This document shows, one piece after another, positions 10,632-21,849 of a stretch of DNA of 64,000 nt. This DNA is from Lunularia cruciata. Lineage: Eukaryota > Streptophyta > Marchantiopsida > Lunulariales > Lunulariaceae. The stretch lies in contig OX419761.1 in NCBI GenBank assembly GCA_948567375.1, forward strand, positions 13,828,501 through 13,892,500, written 5' to 3'. Each line of letters opens with the position of its first letter. The first letter of the stretch is position 1. Both the position numbers and the translations under genes were made by a program. The notes below the pieces were generated by a model. The model did no database searches. It was not told the origin of the DNA and saw nothing but the letters and a program-made list of their open reading frames with translations.

Positions 10632-11273
10632 TTGTGGCACTTTAGAGTTCATGTATGACTTATTTTTGAGTTGTGCTTCTATAGTGTATAATGTGTAGCG
10701 ATGTATGGTGTGTAGAGATGTATATACGCACAAAAATTGTCATACCATTTATAGTATTGCAGATTGATTGCTTGGATGCTAGAGTAGTATTGTTTTTAGT
10801 CAAAGGTAAATTACTCATAGACTACTTGTTGACGATCAAATTTCAAGTTCATGGTACTAACTACATGGTGGGGCCCATTATCATTTGCACCATTTGCTTT
10901 GTTTGGTGTGTCGTCAATGGGATCGTTATGGTTGGAGACCTAGGTCAAAATCAAAGGTATACTTTAGAACTGTAGCTCCAAAGAGCTCACTTCTTTGATG
11001 TTGAGCCTTCAAGTTTTAGGCTATGTTGAACAAAAAGCTGACTAGCATCACCTGGAGTCTCTTAGCTAGAGTGGGTGTGGTTTTGACTATAATCAATGCC
11101 TAGTTGTTGGCAAATTGTTGAATGAAGGATCAAGTACTCATCTAACTTGAGTTGATGAAGAAATGATTATTGTTGCACTTTAGAGTTCATGTATGACTTA
11201 TGTGTGAGTTGTGCTTCTATAGTGTATGACGTAGATAGCCATGTAATGTTGTGTAGCGATGTATACACACACG
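10632..11273 (+). repeat. Direct repeat of about 100 bp, copies 538 bp apart
   Basis: The copies start at 10632 and 11170. Both contain GCACTTTAGAGTTCATGTAT, then GAGTTGTGCTTCTATAGTGT and GTGTAGCGATGTAT. They differ by small indels. Possibly LTR duplication or a tandem duplication at the end of the second gypsy element. Confidence 0.75.
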
Positions 11274-12147
11274 ATAGATGCAACTAACTAAGAAATGTGT
11301 TTACATTGGATTTTCCTCATATATTATTTAAATAAATTTAATTTTTTGAACCATATACCTTTATTCTAAATGAGTGAAAATTCATGGATTGATATTCTTG
11401 TTTTGTAATTCTTTCTTTAATCTTTGATTATGAATTCATAATTTCATTATTTTGGATCAATTAAGATAAAACTAGCCATAAAATTTTCATTGTAGTAATG
11501 ATATGAAATGAATAAATAAATTTTTATTTATTTATTTCTGGCTACTCTAAAGGACAAATTTATGATTGATTTTATATACAAAGCAAAATAAAAAGTTAAT
11601 ATTATTGATATAATCCTTTGTTAAATTAAATTTATAGTGTTAAAACTTTTAAATAAATCACTACATTTTTATGAAATATTTTTATTCTGTAAATAAAAAT
11701 CTCATTTATTTTCAATTTTATATGAATGGTTAAATAATCTATATATTGTGTGTGAATTTTTAAGCTTTGCTTGATGAGAAAGAACCATAAAATTTTCTTC
11801 TTCAATAGAAGAAGTCATTAAGTATTTCATCTTAGTTGATATTATCTGAAAGTATAATTACTAATCATATGTTTTCTATTGATAATATTTTAGATAAGAA
11901 CAATAACAATTGCTATTTTGTATGATTCATGTTTTTAAGTAAAAAGCTTTATTACTCAATTTTAAAATCCTCGTATCATACCAAATAAGTGGCTAAATGG
12001 CTACTAAATGCCATTCAGTCAACATTATTAGATTCATTATTTCTTTACTAATTAGAGCCTATTCCAAAGACAGAAATATTATTAGAAACACTGTATATTT
12101 TCAAATGATCTTTAAGACTGTAGATATGGCTATAAATGTTACGTAGT

Positions 12148-12189
12148 TAAGTTAAAATCATTAGTCTTAAGACTAATGATTTTAACTTA
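12148..12189. repeat. Perfect 42-bp palindrome without spacer
   Basis: Arms 12148-12168 and 12169-12189 are exact reverse complements with no central loop (centre GTCTT/AAGAC). Every one of the 21 base pairs was checked. It lies in AT-rich DNA about 1 kb upstream of psbW. Confidence 0.95.
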
Positions 12190-12510
12190 TGCAAAAACAT
12201 ACAACATATTATGTAAAATTAACATGATATATACATTAAAGAAATCTCTGATTAAATACCATATACATGGTTTATTTATTTATATATCATCATATGCATC
12301 ATTATAATCATCATATACAATCTTTTATGTTCTTGGTTTTTCAATTACTTGAAAATAAATATGTAAAATGACCTAAATTGTAAGATAAGAATATCAAATC
12401 AATGTCTTAAGTAAAACAAATACTAAATGAATCAACAGTTACATGTCTATCTCATAAGTATTCTTTAGAGCTTTTGCTAACACACTCAAAAGGGAAATAT
12501 TAGGAAGTTT

Positions 12511-12516
12511 CACGTG
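12511..12516. promoter_or_regulatory. Distal G-box upstream of psbW
   Basis: CACGTG in the context TTCACGTGGCAT, about 660 bp before the psbW start. G-boxes bind bZIP/bHLH factors in light-regulated plant promoters. Function here is inferred. Confidence 0.4.
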
Positions 12517-12907
12517 GCATGAACCAAAAGTTACATCCACCATTCCTTTATCCCACCAAGTTTAGAAGAGATTCTTCGATACCTAGTGAGAGTAAGTGTG
12601 AAACTCAAGACAAGGTCATGTGTACGAAGGGAAAGACAATGGGCCAAGATAAGTCGAGTTTCGAAGGTCTGTGCGAATTGGCGACCGCGTAGTATAACAA
12701 GATCCCATCCAGCCGCACGAGGATAAAAGAGGTAACAGTGGGGGGATTCCATGATGGAGTGGAGTAGTGGATTAGACGGTGGGGCTTGTGTGGGTTGAAA
12801 GATATGCACTTTTGAACGAAGATTGGTCCATATACTTGCATATGGCAGATAGATTGGAAGAGCTGAAGCCTTCTCTAAGGTTTTGCAATTAGCCATTTGG
12901 CTTTTGC

Positions 12908-12913
12908 CACGTG
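12908..12913. promoter_or_regulatory. Proximal G-box upstream of psbW
   Basis: CACGTG in the context TGCCACGTGGGA, about 260 bp before the psbW start codon, a common arrangement for nuclear photosynthesis genes. No clear TATA box was seen between it and the start, which is usual for photosystem genes. Confidence 0.5.
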
Positions 12914-13170
12914 GGAAGAGAGCAGCCTCCTATAGGATACTTTAAGATTGCACCCTTATCCCATCGTCTCAGGTCAGCCCCACCTCTGTCCCGTTGCGCT
13001 TGCTGCTGTTCGTTTGTTCCTCTCTGAGCCCCATCCCTTCTTCAATTGAATGCCCCCCACTTCTCTCCGATTTGTGTGCATTCCTTCAATCTCCAGTAGA
13101 CGCAGAAGTCGAACTCCCCGCAGTCGGAGAATCAAAGTTGTTGCTCGCCGATCCCGGAAGGAATTTCACA

Positions 13171-14033
13171 ATGGCCGCCGTCGCAGCTTCTGCCTCATGC
13201 GTCACCGTGGCCAACTGCCTCGTGCAAAAGAGCCTCGTCGCCTCCTCCAGCCGTGTCGGCGCCCCCGTCAATGGTGAGTTTCGCTGCTTAGATTTATCAG
13301 TGGCAGTATTATCTTGATAACTTCCGTTTCGACCGTAACAGTTCTGTGGAGCTTTAAAGCTTTGGGGATACTTTTCGGACGGTAAGGAGTGTTGTTGTTG
13401 AATATGAGCTGAAAAAGTGTTCACCAGAGTCGCCTGGGGGTGTTAGTTCAGCTATGGAATCTCGGCACTTGGTTTCGAAGTCTTTCGACGACTTCCGAGG
13501 GGATGGCAATTGGAGGAGCGGGACAATTGGCCAATATGGTGGGAGGATCCTATGTTGCAACCCTGGGCCTGTGACATCAGGAGTTTGATGTTCATGACAC
13601 CATTATAGAGGATAGCTGGTAAATGCGAATCAGGCTGAGCAGGAGGACTAAAATCACAGGGCTTTACAAGCTATCAGAGAATGAGTTTGGGAGAGAATGT
13701 GCCGCATGTAACAGTTTTATTGATGGAACTGCAGGTCTCCCCGCTTTGAGGATGCCACGACTGGTCTGCTCTGCTGAGAAGGAAAAAGCCCAGAGCGTCA
13801 AGCTTGCCACCTCCGCTGCATCTTTCGCTGCATTCGCTGCCACCAACCCCGGTGGTGCCCTTGCTTTGGTTGACGAGAGATTATCAACCGAGGGAACCGG
13901 TTTGGGATTGGGATTGAGCAACCCTCAGCTCGGATGGATCTTGGTGGGAGTCACTGCCTTGATCTGGTCTTTGTACTTCGTCTATTCCGCTACCCTTCCG
14001 GAGGGTGACGATAACAGCGGTCTTGACCTATAG
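13171..14033 (+). CDS. psbW: Photosystem II reaction centre protein W, plastid precursor
   Basis: PsbW is a single-span thylakoid protein of photosystem II that stabilises PSII supercomplexes. Two exons join in frame: 13171-13273 and 13735-14033, with a GT...AG intron of 461 bp, giving 133 residues. Residues 1 to about 45 are a Ser/Ala/Val-rich chloroplast transit peptide. Then comes an Ala-rich hydrophobic thylakoid-transfer segment ([18 protein letters not shown]) ending in an Ala-x-Ala cleavage site. The mature 55 residues begin [12 protein letters not shown], the family signature, followed by one membrane span ([20 protein letters not shown]) and an acidic C-terminus. Two G-boxes lie upstream. 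Intact; the first ATG after the 5' leader is used. Confidence 0.96.
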
Positions 14034-16142
14034 ATGAAGAAAACATGAATCCCTCTCCTGTGGGATGGACAGACTTTCTTTCAATGAGAATCATTTACTT
14101 TCTCTCTAATGTAAAGTAGGTAGCATTAGTTCCTGTTGTACCCTGGTGCTCTGTATCTGTGATTAATTCGGTGACAATTACTCTTGTAAACTTTTGCGGT
14201 CAGGTACGATGAAGTGATATTTCATGTGAACTACCTCGAACTGTTTCCTCACTTTCCTCGCTACGTTTGCTTGAGGAGTTGATAATACCTGAATTCCGTA
14301 TTTCAAACCCCTTATTAGCTGGCATTTAAAATTTGTCAGATCTCTCACATTGTTAGTTGATAGCACGGCCAAAGTACCATAGAGGATCTGTCAAAATTAA
14401 TGCGCATGAAGCTCTCGGAAATGGTAAGTGTCTGATGTGAGTAGTAAGTACATTCAGTTTGTTACACGTCCTCCAGTGAACATAAATTTTGGATATAGTT
14501 CAAATTTCCAAAAATTTGAATGAAAATATGTGTACAGATGATAGTTGGTGGAGAAGGTGTTACTTTGTTTTGCATGAATGGGGAAAAAGTAACACTGACG
14601 CGAGCAATAGGAAACATTTACATGAGAATTATTGGTTAAAAGAAAATGAAAGAATTGAAAATGGCAAATATGGGTAGATGAGAATTATTGGGAAAAAACA
14701 AAGGATGTGAAAATGAACTTAAGATTATACCGAGAAAAAGCCTTAAAAAAAATGTACCACTTATTATCTACACCCGGGGAAGACAATTCCAAAAGTGGCA
14801 AGTAGAAAAGGAGCATCAAAATGACAAATCTGAAATCCGAAATGGAAGTGAAAAATAGCTTAATCACATATTAAAAACAGCAAGAAAACTATTCAAAACA
14901 ATTGGACTGTGCAAACGATTGAGAAAGATAGAACATTAAATACTATTTAGAAAACTACCAGTTTGCCAATCACCACGTAAACGGGAATCTGCTGCGCACT
15001 GCATACTTATCTAAGCCCGGAAGTATAATTCATTCATTTTGTCGAACGTTTCAGAAGCAACAAATGCGATTAGAGACAGTGAGGTACGTAGGAGAGACAG
15101 AGACAGCCACTGCAATGAAAGATGGAGCAGGTGACGTTCATCGACATCGATCATTTTTGCCAATAAAACTCAGGTATCAGCTTATTTTTGCAGATAAAAT
15201 CCGGAATCCGCTCAGTTTTGCAGATAAACTTTTAAAATGACCCATTTAAAAAAATTCCCCTAATTAGAAATACCGTGCTTGCCTTTAACAGAGATGAGTA
15301 TCGTCTAAGGAAGGTACCTAGGGGACAGCGGGATGGAACATTTCCTTGGGACGGGGTCGGGGACAAAGGGTGGGGGGGTTTGGGGGGGGGCCGATATATG
15401 TTAAGAGAGTCCTTTCAGCCATGTGCATCATCATGTACGGGCTAATACCAGTGCCAATTTAAAAGGTGATCTTCGGGGCGTGCAATCGAAATATGCGGTG
15501 CGGAAAACTAAGGTGAGTTAGTAAAGTGGGATGAAATCTATCAAAGATACAGGATGAGGAAAATGTCAAGGAGATAAAATATGCATTCGTGACTGCATGG
15601 GAAGCTGTCAAACATTACATTCTACAGTGCACAAACATCAGAATTTTGAAATCGGACAGTTGGAATTGACGGTCAAAAAATGGTGGAGTATCCTCGATTT
15701 GAAGGTCTTTCTGCAGACAATCAGCTCAGCCTGGCTGATCGCCTCACAGGACCCCAGAAGACATACGAGCGGAATGGCCATGGCTGATCGGTGCGATGAT
15801 GGGCTTCGACTACCTTGAATATGAACTCTGCTTTGTACAACTTATCCCAAAGAAAACTCGCAGTGATACTAGTAGTAGTTCAACCCTTCCACAATCCTGG
15901 GCCTGTTGCTCCGTTATGATCACGCTTCTTCACAAGATTTTATCCCGTTCCTCCAACGGTGGTCTTCAACTACTATCAATCGATTCCACTGCTGAGAAGA
16001 GACGGGTGTTTTGTTACCTATATTACAATCCTCTTCCAGACCAAGCGCGGTCCCGGATGTGGGGAGCAATTTGAGTAGGAACAAGATAGAGGACTAATGC
16101 TAACCTACATCATCATCCTGCCACTAAGCTCCTGAAATTGTT
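14034..16142. other. Intergenic region downstream of psbW
   Basis: It includes the psbW 3' untranslated region (about 14034-14200). The rest shows no supported gene; short ORFs have no recognisable family. A G-run cluster is at 15368-15390. The last few hundred bases are the 3' flank of the minus-strand gene ending at 16143. Confidence 0.6.
15368..15390 (+). other. G-run cluster, possible G-quadruplex
   Basis: Three G runs of 3, 7 and 9 bases separated by T and TTT occupy 23 bp. The long runs can be split into four tracts of three or more, which meets the usual quadruplex rule. Confidence 0.55.
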
Positions 16143-17102
16143 TCAGTGTGCGAACGTTGTCTCAGAAAAAGGTCGGCTGATTTCAGATGATCGACGTTGC
16201 TCAGTTGAACGACGGTGGAAATCACTCGCACGCTGAAATTCGTTCGAACGACGGTGGTACTCAGTAGCACGCTGAATTTCACTCGACCGGCGTTGTAATT
16301 CGTTGGACCTCTGGACCTCGGTCGATCGTCGCTGGATTTCAGTCGACCTCCGAAGGATTTCTGAAGACCGTCGAGTAAGTTCAGAGGACCGACGAGAAAG
16401 CTCATGAGACAGACGAGCCGGCGAGCTCATCTCCGCGGACCGGCGTGCGGGAGATCTGAGTTTCAAGACGTTCTCAACTGTCTCCGGTTTTGCTGCTGAT
16501 CTCGAAGGGCCTGCATCAAGCTCCCCGACTGTGTGAATCGTGGAGAATGACAATGTGTTCTCTAGACTCTTGACCTTCCTTGCATTGAAAGGTTTGGTCT
16601 TAATATACTCCATGGGGTCAATTACGGGTTCTTCTACACGGGAAGAAACGCTACGTCGATGGTCGTCGTCGGTTAGTCCATCCATGAGCTCAGACATGTC
16701 GATGATGGATGGCGCAGATGGAGGTTCCTCTACCATCTTTGCTTTCGCCTTCAAATGTGGAGACTGAAACCTCGGAGTTCTTGGTGATGCTGCATTCGCT
16801 GCTGTGGGTTTGAGCTTAGAAAGAATCTGGTCGACTTCCGACCAGGGCTTGGGTACCATAATTGCAGGCTGATCGAGGCTTCTCAACTTCTCGTACATCT
16901 CGTGCGCTGGGTCCACTATTCCTGCACCCCATCCCCCTTGTTTTCCTTGAGGTCGTTCTAGGTCGTCTGCAATTTCTTTCGGCAATTCGATTTGCAAGTA
17001 GCTCGTGGACGTCAGAGCCACCACATGATCGTTCGCTTTTGCTTTGGCCTTCGCTATAGCCTTCGCCTTCCGCTTCTTAGACTTCCCCATAATGTTCCCC
17101 AT
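16143..17102 (-). CDS. Unnamed basic, Arg/Ser-repeat protein (319 aa)
   Basis: A single open frame of 319 residues beginning MGNIMGKSKKRK, i.e. Gly at position 2 followed by a polybasic stretch that could be N-myristoylated and membrane-bound (inference). Residues 25-190 contain VVALTSTSY, MVPKPWSEVDQILSKLKP, PRTPRFQSP and IDMSELMDGL. Their order and spacing recall the N-terminal half of the plant CC-type MGC/MGN glutaredoxin-like proteins, but no glutaredoxin domain follows. Residues 215-315 instead consist of degenerate units of RRSSE/RRSTE/RSNE. Such Arg/Ser repeats are typical of disordered, phosphorylated regions. Length, GC content and lack of stops support a real gene; the function is unknown. 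Confidence 0.7.
   Translation of the reverse strand: MGNIMGKSKKRKAKAIAKAKAKANDHVVALTSTSYLQIELPKEIADDLERPQGKQGGWGAGIVDPAHEMYEKLRSLDQPAIMVPKPWSEVDQILSKLKPTAANAASPRTPRFQSPHLKAKAKMVEEPPSAPSIIDMSELMDGLTDDDHRRSVSSRVEEPVIDPMEYIKTKPFNARKVKSLENTLSFSTIHTVGELDAGPSRSAAKPETVENVLKLRSPARRSAEMSSPARLSHELSRRSSELTRRSSEILRRSTEIQRRSTEVQRSNELQRRSSEIQRATEYHRRSNEFQRASDFHRRSTEQRRSSEISRPFSETTFAH
16160..16450 (-). repeat. Short tandem repeats encoding RRSSE units
   Basis: The coding strand carries about ten diverged units of 24-33 bp, each reading approximately RRS(S/T)E plus two to four residues. They form the C-terminal third of the 319-residue protein. Confidence 0.7.
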
Positions 17103-18647
17103 TCCGACCTCAGCTTGTTGAGTCCCAATGCTCCTACTGTTGTTTCTTGATTTCTTTACGAGCCTCTACACACTTCATTCATGGTATCCTTCTGCACCTG
17201 TTGCCAGTGTCTACGTTGTTTATATTTCTCATCCGCTAGGCCTTAAGTTGATTGGCGATGTCGACTTCGATTGTAAATTCCTTACCACTGATTCTGTCTG
17301 TACAACTACAACAAAGAGTACAAGCTACAGTAGGTGGAAATGAAGGACGGTTTCCTGCAAAGAAGAGTGATGATTCATGCACAGGTATCGCAGCTCCTGA
17401 AGCGAATTCTTGCAAAGAATGAATCATCACTCACAAACAGACCTCGCAACGTCTAAGCACTCTGATCATCAGATCATTCTACACTATGACACTTCGTTGT
17501 CATCTTGCAGTACTCAGCAAATCATCCTCGACATGCAGAAGCTGGGGCTGGTACGGGCTGGACCATCTTCAAGCCAAATCCAGAAACATGGCGTGATACC
17601 GGTAGTATGAACAACAAGAAAGAATGAGCGAGTGCGTTTGTGGAAGGACTGATACTGTAAATCACTTGCTGAATATCTGGACAGGAACAGTCAGAGGAGT
17701 CAGAGACATTGTCAACATAAAAGACACCGAACTTGGTGAATTGTCCTCTTATCACCCAAAAGGGATCCAACGCTGAGACATGGGAAGCAGCAGATTAGTG
17801 CAAGTATCAGTACCGAGTCTGTGGCCGAGAACTGAATGCCAGGCCACGAAACCCATATGGGCGATCGCGAGTGCAATCCATCCACATCTCTATGATCCAC
17901 CTGCAGTCATGAAGATCGAGAGGAATGAATGAACGTTTCGATTCTATCCTTCTTTTCTATTTTGGCTGTGGGTCCTCCCGTACCAGGCTCCAGGTAACTA
18001 GCTAGGCACCTGAGGTTACAAGTCGTAATCTGGGGTTCTGCTGCTCGGCTTTACCCGCCAGTACCAGAACTTGTTCCGGTAGGTTCTGGGTACTTTTGAC
18101 GGATAGAGACTTCATATCGGCAATTAATCAGCTTGCTGTTCAAGAATATGCCCGGGAGTAGGGGAATAGCATCGGTGTAAAGCCGGTGTGTCCGCTGTTT
18201 CCCCGGGGAATCTTCCCGAGCACCGGGGCTCCTGACTAGTTAAAACGAACTGCTCACACCCAAACTTGGCAGTCCGCTTTCCTCACACGCCAAAGTTCAG
18301 GAAAGACTTACTTAGAGCTCCCACCGGCTACATCGGTTCTTCGGCTGGTGTGGCGCAGGTCGATTACTAGGGTTCTTACCCACTGATGTCTCCGACTCGT
18401 TCAAATACAAACCGTCAACGAGCTGTAGGCTCTACAGAATCATGCTGCAACTCGTTACAGTGCGCCTTTAGCGCAGCATTCCAGGCGTTACGGGGTCAGC
18501 ACTTGCAGGGAAGAGACTTTTTCTACCAAAGCTTGAGGTCCGTTTCCTAAGGTTGGAGTCCCAGGTAATCTTTAGCTGAGGTTACCACCACAGCCGCCGG
18601 TGGGTCCGTTTGTGTATGGGCTCTTGTGAGAGAGGAGACATAAATCA
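17103..18647. other. Non-coding region with a GC-rich block
   Basis: 17103-17940 is the upstream flank of the minus-strand 319-residue gene; only short unsupported ORFs occur. From about 17950 to 18640 the sequence becomes clearly GC-rich, with many CCGG/CGG words and short stem-forming motifs, then drops abruptly to AT-rich DNA. No coding frame, rRNA or tRNA could be recognised in it. An organelle-derived insertion is possible but unproven. Confidence 0.5.
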
Positions 18648-18884
18648 TTGGGCTTCATTCACAAGAAAATATCACGCCCAGAGTTATCGCAAAATCATGA
18701 GGGTCTAGTTTCTAGAGCAGTACCTCATCGACCAATAGAAGTTTCTTTAAAGCCCTGTAGCAAGTTGTCCGTTCTATCGAGCATTAATTATGCCGGTAGC
18801 GTCATTGGAAATGATGGGTTTTTCGGCGGTAAATATAGTTCTTCACCTCACCATGCTTATAGTATTATGACAGTTCAAAATTGA
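18648..18884 (+). CDS. Short unassigned ORF (78 aa) after the GC-rich block
   Basis: An open frame from ATG at 18648 to 18884 with residues such as SRAVPHRPIEVSLKPCSKL and GNDGFFGGKYSSSPHHAY. No family was recognised and no intron context is visible. It directly follows the GC-rich block and precedes very AT-rich DNA, so it may be a fragment of something larger. Low confidence as a gene. Confidence 0.2.
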   Translation: MGFIHKKISRPELSQNHEGLVSRAVPHRPIEVSLKPCSKLSVLSSINYAGSVIGNDGFFGGKYSSSPHHAYSIMTVQN

Positions 18885-21840
18885 TATTTTAGAGTAAATT
18901 TAAAGAGTAGAGTTTTTTCTACTGCAGAACGATGCAGAACGATGATAGACGAATAAATCAAGTGTGATACAGTCTTGAAGTACTTTTTTTTTTGGAACGA
19001 TTGGTAATTAGCTTTTGGAATCAATTCATTGTTCCGTCTGATTGGAAGTAATAGGAAGTATTATTATATTTTCAGGTTAAATTGATTGAAAGTACGCTTA
19101 TATTTTTAAGTTAAACTTTAAGTCGATGTAAAATAATAAGGATATTATTAATCCTTCGTGCTTCTAATCCTGAGATTCGTTTTCTAGGGTTATCAAACAC
19201 AGGGCAGAGATCATATGGAAAAAGAAACGTCCTCCATGCTTTTAATCATGAAAGTCCTTCTTTAGAATTATCAATCAACGTATGTTAGATAAAACAAAGA
19301 AGAAGAATAATTTTCTGCATGCTTGTAGTCATGAAAGTCTCCTTTTAGAATCCTCTAACACGAGTTAGATTTTACAGAATCGAATCTAATTTATTTTTCT
19401 AAATAAGTACAAGGCCTAGGAGGTATATTCGTGTATTTTGTTGAAATGAGAAGAAATTGATTTCAGAAAAGAAAACCAGAGCTCATCATGGTAATCCATT
19501 ATTAGTTCATAAATCTTTTCTATAGTATAAGTGGTACTAGAATCGTCAGAAGTCAAATTACTCAATCAACTTTCTCGAACGATTTGTTCGAGCTGTTTGT
19601 AATTTACTAAAGGCTGGTGGTTACTATACTCCTCATGTTTCAAGTTTAAGTAGAATTGAAATAACTGTAAAAAAATGTCTTTATCAAGTTAATGATATAT
19701 TAAGAACAAATGAGAATTCACAGAGTGTGGATCAAATAAATATTACAAATTATCATAATAATTTTGATTCGACTTTAAGTTAAGATCATTCTCATCTATA
19801 ATCCTAATCCTAATACTCAAGCTATCTATTGTGTTCTAGCTCTGGTATAAATTGGGAATTAGCATATATATCAAAGCCTTGTTTGAAATCTTCATCACTC
19901 ACATTAGACCCTAAAAGTTTTGTCATATGTGTTAAAGTACCTCCTCTACTAACTCTTAATTTAATTTAATCATATTAGAGATTTGGAGGTTACTGTTGTG
20001 ATAAAGCCTCTGGATTTTAGAATAAGCTATCAAGCACAAACCTGTGCTAATGTTGCGAGATGGATCACTATAATCAGATAAGAAAAAAATGTGTACATGA
20101 CTGTTTGTAAACTATAGATAAATTTTATTTTTTTATGCTAACGATCATAAAATATTTTAAATGATAATTAAGTTACCAATATAAACAGAGAATAAATCAG
20201 AATTTTAGGACAGGATTGAAAGAGAATATAACAATTTCACCACACAAATATACAGCAACTGCCGTATCCAAACTAGATAGGAGTATCTAACTGTTTTCAT
20301 ACTAGATCTGTTTATAGATATGAATGTTTTGATTTTCCTTAATTTACCTTCTAAAGGGCTTGTGAGGACTTTAACACTTTAGCAATTCCTTTAGATGCAT
20401 AAAGATATAAAAAATTAAATAATTTTCATATTATATAGATAATATTTTCAATATCTGCTAGAATTTTAGATACTTTGAGAGAAATTTAATTTCAAGATAT
20501 ATAGGTGATAGTTAAGCTTTAGAAGGAACCAAACTGAAAAATTACTTAGTATTTAATTTTAGTGGAACTAATCTACTCACATAGCATAAATTAATGTAAT
20601 TAAATTTAATATAATTGTAATATGTACTTTAATAAATAATAATAAATAATAAAATGACTTTGCTATTCTTGGAGATGTTATATGACCAAATTGTATACAA
20701 TATTTCTAAGATAGGACAAAATAAGATTTTTATATATAATATTAATATAATTATTTGTGCATATATTTTATCCAAGGATTCCACTATTGTAATAGGTTAA
20801 ATAGTACTAGAAAATACGTAAAATTTAAGATGTGAGGTTCTAACCCCATTGTTAAAATAAGTAGACTCGCACTCAGTGTTGGACGACGCGTGTCAAGTAT
20901 GTGGCTCCTACGAACAGGTGGAGATGCACCACATAAAAAGACTAAGCCGCGAATCATCAATCAATCAAAAACAAGAGTAATGTAACAAAGTAACTTTTGA
21001 AATAATAAAAATAAAAATAAATAGATAAATTAAGTATATATTGAATTTAATTATTATTTTTTGGATGTATTGGACTTTAAATGATAACTATATGGATGAG
21101 TTCAGAATATACTTCCACTAAGTTTGAAACAAAACTGGAAAGAGGAAAAATTTCATGATAATTGACATATGGACTTTGTTTTTGTAAATGAATTTAGTTT
21201 TGTGAGAGTAATTTACAAGATTTGGACTGACTAAGAGGTTCATTTTAGAAAAGATAGATTCTACTAACTAATCAAGTTTTGTAATTTTGATTAGTTTCAG
21301 TTCAGATTGGTTCAAATTTGACCCTAAGATTTAAACCAATTTAACATCTCCTTATATCTATCATTCCAGAGAGTGAATATGAGTGTTTAGATTATTTTAT
21401 CACTCAAATAACTCTCAAAATCATTGTAAAATTACTCTTATACCTCAAGTATACTAAATAGTATTTGATAGAACAACACTTTAATACAGATTTTATGTAT
21501 AGTTGTAGAATCATAATTCCAAAATGGATCTGATCAGTTTTACCAAATTTACTTTTTTTCACATTCATATTTATATATTATCTAATAAAAAATCATCAAA
21601 TATCAAATAAAATACCAAAAAATTAATTGTTTAATATTGTACACTCTTTTGTTCTAATGAGTGCTTCATCATGTGATGCCTCACCTGTTCATGAGTACAA
21701 ATTTTTCTTTCAATTTTCTTAGTTTTCTTGGAAATACTACTAGTTAACAATTTGCTAAGCTTGTGAGATGGTTGTATACCATTTACATTGGGCTTAGAAC
21801 TCAACTACACCAAATAGAAAAAAGATAAATAAATGAGAGT
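18885..21840. other. AT-rich region without genes
   Basis: No convincing coding frame. It contains a set of three diverged repeats at about 19156-19385 and an orphan plus-strand frame at about 19540-19785 (stop to stop, starting without ATG) with no known relatives. A brief GC-richer patch at 20840-20960 has no recognisable content. Confidence 0.6.
19156..19385 (+). repeat. Three diverged repeats of about 80 bp
   Basis: Units starting near 19156, 19232 and 19315 share the layout TGCTTxTAATCxTGA(A)AGT, then a TTTAGA(A)TTATC-like word, then (G)TTAGAT. They are too diverged to be recent. Confidence 0.5.
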
Positions 21841-21849
21841 GTAATAGGG

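Larger units (their letters stand above)
10301..12480. other. AT-rich stretch without a gene
   Basis: No convincing coding region. It holds a direct repeat of about 100 bp (10632-10733 and 11170-11273) that may be LTR-derived from the preceding element, and the perfect palindrome at 12148-12189. From 11300 onward composition becomes very AT-rich, unlike the retroelement before it. Confidence 0.6.

Noticed and set aside
12531-12896. 121-codon minus-strand ORF divergent from psbW
   Set aside because: No family, no supporting context, and it overlaps the likely psbW promoter with its G-boxes.
18430-18520. Possible group II intron domain V near GTGCGCCTTTAGCGCAG
   Set aside because: The hairpin lacks the expected GNRA loop, the AGC triad and the flanking conserved stem, and no intron-encoded protein is nearby.
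20840-20860. GGTTCTAACCCC resembling a tRNA B box (possible SINE or tRNA)
   Set aside because: No A box at the right distance, no cloverleaf and no poly-A or repeat structure.
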